From assembly GCA_016124415.1 (NCBI GenBank), contig WGNS01000017.1:1-35830 (forward strand): a DNA stretch of 35,830 nucleotides, written 5' to 3'. Numbering within the stretch: position 1 is the stretch's first letter; the number at the start of each line of letters is the position of its first letter. Made by a program: the position numbers and the translations under genes. Below, piece after piece: positions 33,112 to 35,830 of this stretch. Source of the DNA: Gammaproteobacteria bacterium. GTDB lineage: Bacteria > Pseudomonadota > Gammaproteobacteria > SZUA-140. The notes beneath the pieces are model-generated. The model was not told where the DNA came from and did not search any database. It saw only the letters and a program-made list of their open reading frames with translations.

Positions 33112-33482
33112 AGCGTTTCCTCTTGATTGGTAATTGGGACGCGATCTAGCCTGCGTCGCGCGCTATAGGACTTTTTCAGCAAAAGGGGTGCCAATCGGGG
33201 GTGTAGGGAAAGCGGGGTTGAAGGGGTGGCCTAATAAAATTTAGTGATGCCAATGGGTTATAGGTGTTCTTGGTGAGGGGTTCACCGCAATCACCTTTTT
33301 CTTAGTGCTGTTATTATTTAAAAGCCGGACTTACAGAATGTAGTTAAGGAGACAGGGATTGCACTGGGGTGGTGCGTGTGTCATCGCGGTCATTCCGCTT
33401 ATTATTCATTGTCGAACAAGGCCTTGCCGAACTCTTTGCCCCTTTGTTTCGGGAAGGGTTGGGGCGATAATCAGGGGCTCGA
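33112..33482. other. 371-bp stretch without a gene
   Basis: AT-richer than the surroundings. It should hold the promoters of the minus-strand PCP_red/GST pair and of the ORF6N gene, but I see no convincing boxes. A weak GGTGA/TCACC hairpin followed by TTTTTC lies near 33270-33302. Confidence 0.4.
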
Positions 33483-34073
33483 ATGGGTAAGGGTAATGAC
33501 ATGGAGCGTCGAATGAAAATGGAAAAGGACATCATTCCAATTGAGCAGATCGAAGGCCGGATTTATACGCTGCGCGGGAAGCGCGTCATGCTGGTCTCCG
33601 ACTTGGCTGAGCTGTATGGGGTAGCGACCAAACGATTGAACGAGCAGGTCCGGCGCAATGCCGATCGCTTTCCAAAGGATTTTTCGTTTGAAATGGAAAA
33701 TCAAGACGTTGCGGCTTTGAAGTCGCAAATTGCGACCTCAAACGATGCCTCAGCCGGTCGTGGCGGGCGACGATATCGACCGCGAGTGTTCACCGAACAC
33801 GGCGCCATCATGGCCGCTTCGGTGTTGAACTCGCCCCGAGCCGTGGAAGTCAGCGTCTTCGTCGTACGCGCCTTCGTGCAGCTGCGCGAACTCGCACTGG
33901 CGCATACGGAAATCCGGCACAAGCTGAACGAGCTGGAGCACAAGGTCTCTAGCCATGACCAGGCCATCGCCGGTCTGATCAACGCCATCCGCGAACTCAT
34001 GACGCCGCCCGATCCAAAGAAAAAACGTCCAATTGGTTTTGCTCCCTGGCATGAGGGGAATGGCGATAACTGA
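33483..34073 (+). CDS. ORF6N domain protein
   Basis: A 196-residue protein with an N-terminal ORF6N domain (about 18-105): IIPIEQIEGRIYTLRGKRVM, then LAELYGVATKRLNEQVRRNA and DRFPKDFSFEM. VFTEHGAIMAASVLNSPRAV and VFVVRAFVQLRELA follow, then a coiled-coil tail (HKLNELEHKVSSHDQAI). ORF6N proteins are DNA-binding relatives of phage KilA-N/Ant proteins and are often found beside or inside type I restriction loci; hsdR is next here. Starts at ATG 33483 (AGGGG upstream), 33501 or 33519 are all possible. Confidence 0.88.
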   Translation: MGKGNDMERRMKMEKDIIPIEQIEGRIYTLRGKRVMLVSDLAELYGVATKRLNEQVRRNADRFPKDFSFEMENQDVAALKSQIATSNDASAGRGGRRYRPRVFTEHGAIMAASVLNSPRAVEVSVFVVRAFVQLRELALAHTEIRHKLNELEHKVSSHDQAIAGLINAIRELMTPPDPKKKRPIGFAPWHEGNGDN

Positions 34074-34219
34074 GTCGGTGGCGGCGGTAACTGAAAGTTA
34101 TTTGCTTGGGTTTTGGGGCTCTGCCCCCTATTGCCTTGCTGTACCCTCGGGCAAGTACACTTCCATACCTCTATCCCGCCCTTTCTGCCATAATGCGAGG
34201 CTATCGAGAAGGAGGGCAC

Positions 34220-35758
34220 TTGGGACCGCAACCCGAGCAACAGGCACGAGACGCGATCGACCGTTTGCTGACGGCAGCGGGCTGGTGCGTCTGCGATGTC
34301 GACAAGGCGAATATCTCCGCTCATCGCGGTGTCGCGATCCGCGAATTCCCGCTGCCCGGTCACGGCTTTGCCGATTATCTGCTCTATGTCGATGGCAAAG
34401 CGGCCGGCGTCATCGAGGCCAAGAAGGAAGGTGTCACGCTCTCCGGTGTCGAGACTCAGGCCGACAAATACACCAAGGGGCTGCCTGACGGCCTGCCGCG
34501 TTGGCATAACCCGCTGCCCTTCGCCTATCAATCGACCGGCGTCGAAACCCGTTTCACCAACGGCCTGGACCCGTCGCCGCGTTCGCGTCAGCTCTTCGCC
34601 TTTCATCGCCCCGAAACGCTTGCCGCCCTGTTGGATGTGGAAGCTGAGGCACAGGGCAAGGTTGCAGACTCGGCGGGTGAATACAACGTAAACGCCCGGA
34701 CTTTCCTCGCCCGCCTGCAGCGCATGCCGCAGCTACATGAGGAAGGTCTCTGGCCCGCCCAGATCACGGCGATCCAAAATCTCGAACAGTCTCTCAAAGA
34801 GAACCGCCCGCGCGCCCTGATCCAGATGGCAACCGGATCGGGCAAGACCTTCACGGCTATTTCGTTCATCTACCGCCTGATCAAATTCGCCGGCGCCCAA
34901 AGAGTGCTGTTCCTGGTCGATCGCGGCAACCTCGGCGATCAAACCCTCAAGGAGTTTCAGCAATACGCCTCGCCCTACAACAACTTCAAGTTCACCGAGG
35001 AGTACATCGTCCAGCGCCTGCAGGGCAACACCATCGATCAAACCGCGCGTGTCTGTATCTGCACGATCCAGCGCATGTATTCCATGCTCAGGGGGCGGGA
35101 ACTGGCGGAAGACCTGGAAGAAGAATCGGTGGACAAAATCGGCGGCCTGTTCAAACAGCCTGAACCGATTGAATATAATTCACAAATTCCGATCGAAACC
35201 TTCGACATCATCGTCACCGACGAATGCCACCGTTCCATCTATAACCTCTGGGCGCAGGTGCTGGAATACTTCGACGCCTACCTGATCGGCCTCACCGCCA
35301 CGCCCGGCAAGCAGACCTTCGGTTTCTTCAACCAGAACCTGGTCATGGAATACAACCACGAAATGGCCGTGGCCGACGGCGTCAACGTCAATTACGACGT
35401 CTACCGCATTCGTACCAAGATCAGCGAGGCCGGTTCCAAAGTGGAGGCCGGCTACTCGGTCCAGATCCAGGAGCGCGACACCCGCAAGAAGCGCTGGGAG
35501 CAGCTCGACGACGACTTCAGTTACGACCCCAATCAACTCGACCGCGACGTGGTCGCCCCGGACCAGATCCGTAAGATCATCCAGACTTATCGCGACAAGC
35601 TCTTCAGCGAAATCTTCCCCGGCCGCGAGTGGGTGCCCAAGACCCTCATCTTCGCCAAGGACGACGCCCACGCCGAAAACATCGTCGAGATCGTCTACTG
35701 CGAGCCATGGAGAGCGACGCGAAGGCGAGTAGACCGGGATAGGTGCAGCTGGATTTAG
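34220..35758 (+). CDS. hsdR: Type I restriction R subunit HsdR, interrupted near residue 492
   Basis: The motor and nuclease subunit of a type I restriction-modification system, broken. The N-terminal PD-(D/E)xK nuclease shows DYLLYVDGKAAGVIEAKKEG. The helicase shows Walker A ATGSGKTFTAISFIYRL, Walker B VTDECHRSIY and motif III GLTATPGKQ. Sequence follows the family to about NIVEIV (35695), then turns into YCEPWRATRRRVDRDRCSWI and stops, so most of the second helicase lobe and the C-terminal domain are missing. TTG 34220 has AAGGAGG four bases upstream; ATG 34193 is an alternative. hsdM and hsdS are not in the window. If the following element is a self-splicing intron the gene might still work. 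Confidence 0.85.
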   Translation: MGPQPEQQARDAIDRLLTAAGWCVCDVDKANISAHRGVAIREFPLPGHGFADYLLYVDGKAAGVIEAKKEGVTLSGVETQADKYTKGLPDGLPRWHNPLPFAYQSTGVETRFTNGLDPSPRSRQLFAFHRPETLAALLDVEAEAQGKVADSAGEYNVNARTFLARLQRMPQLHEEGLWPAQITAIQNLEQSLKENRPRALIQMATGSGKTFTAISFIYRLIKFAGAQRVLFLVDRGNLGDQTLKEFQQYASPYNNFKFTEEYIVQRLQGNTIDQTARVCICTIQRMYSMLRGRELAEDLEEESVDKIGGLFKQPEPIEYNSQIPIETFDIIVTDECHRSIYNLWAQVLEYFDAYLIGLTATPGKQTFGFFNQNLVMEYNHEMAVADGVNVNYDVYRIRTKISEAGSKVEAGYSVQIQERDTRKKRWEQLDDDFSYDPNQLDRDVVAPDQIRKIIQTYRDKLFSEIFPGREWVPKTLIFAKDDAHAENIVEIVYCEPWRATRRRVDRDRCSWI

Positions 35759-35830
35759 ATGTCGGAATCCGGAGGGCGGAGCCTGACGGGTGTAGATCAT
35801 CTAAATTCAGCTATATGCGCCGTAGAGTCA
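35693..35830. other. Self-complementary element interrupting hsdR, 5' part only
   Basis: From the point where hsdR similarity stops, the DNA becomes strongly self-complementary. GTCTACT (35693-35699) pairs with AGTAGAC (35728-35734). GCTGGATTTAGATG (35748-35761) pairs with CATCTAAATTCAGC (35798-35811) at 13 of 14 positions, and GGTGC (35742-35746) can extend it with GCGCC (35817-35821). This looks like the folded start of an inserted mobile RNA element such as a group II intron, or a transposon end. No GUGYG intron start is visible and the element runs off the window, so its class is open. Confidence 0.45.

Noticed and set aside
32982-33194. 70-codon minus-strand frame overlapping the PCP_red-like gene
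   Set aside because: It is an alternative frame of the better supported 57-residue gene, is Arg-rich and lacks homology.
35693-35830. Firm group II intron call
   Set aside because: No GUGYG start, no reverse transcriptase and no domain V are visible before the window ends, so only a structured insertion is claimed.

Overview
The window is GC-rich DNA (by eye about 60-65% GC) with tightly packed genes, many GTG starts and ATGA/GTGA/TGATG overlaps. A VPIPAAAWLF-type PEP-CTERM protein, NodT-type and RND efflux genes, a BtuM-like B12 transporter, a GGDEF/EAL protein and a sigma-54 promoter point to a Pseudomonadota chromosome, most likely a gamma- or betaproteobacterium. I cannot name the genus. 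There is no phage, plasmid or CRISPR signature. The right end looks accessory.

Layout. 1-611: a leader with two inverted repeats and a HIT-family hydrolase. 652-5410: a four-gene + strand efflux operon (outer membrane factor, MacA-like adaptor, separate MacB-type ATPase and permease). 5460-6122 (-): a PEP-CTERM protein. 6239-9643 (-): modE-modA-modB-modC behind a near-perfect sigma-54 promoter. 9809-14967 (-): a TetR-controlled RND operon (tetR, adaptor, pump) with a clear promoter and an 11-bp-phased operator. 15098-16345 (-): a BCAM0308-family protein and an Hsp20 chaperone whose leader may be an RNA thermometer. 16498-17047: two small stress-type or unknown proteins. 17238-20908: a DUF748 envelope protein and a YihY/BrkB membrane protein. 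21004-23814 (-): a cobalamin riboswitch, btuB and a BtuM-like solitary S-component. 23961-26104 (-): an uncharacterised pair, a multi-pass membrane protein followed by a von Willebrand A lipoprotein. 26343-30468: trhO, a glutathione S-transferase, a convergent cupin, and a PAS-GGDEF-EAL protein.

From 30488 the character changes. A hipBA toxin-antitoxin module with its own operator array is bracketed by two same-orientation copies of a 34-bp palindromic repeat, and the second copy contains the stop codon of the next gene. Then come a second GST with a 57-residue PCP_red-like protein upstream of it, a gene-free stretch of about 370 bp, an ORF6N-domain protein, and a type I restriction hsdR gene. 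The hsdR frame leaves the family at about 35696 and enters strongly self-complementary DNA that runs off the window.

How it fits together: two tripartite-type export systems, molybdate uptake under nitrogen-type (RpoN) control, B12 uptake under riboswitch control, a heat-shock block, and a defence/toxin-antitoxin segment. Best candidates for undescribed biology are the vWA/membrane pair (23961-26104), the repeat-bracketed hipBA module, the element interrupting hsdR, the BtuM-like transporter, and the Hsp20 leader.
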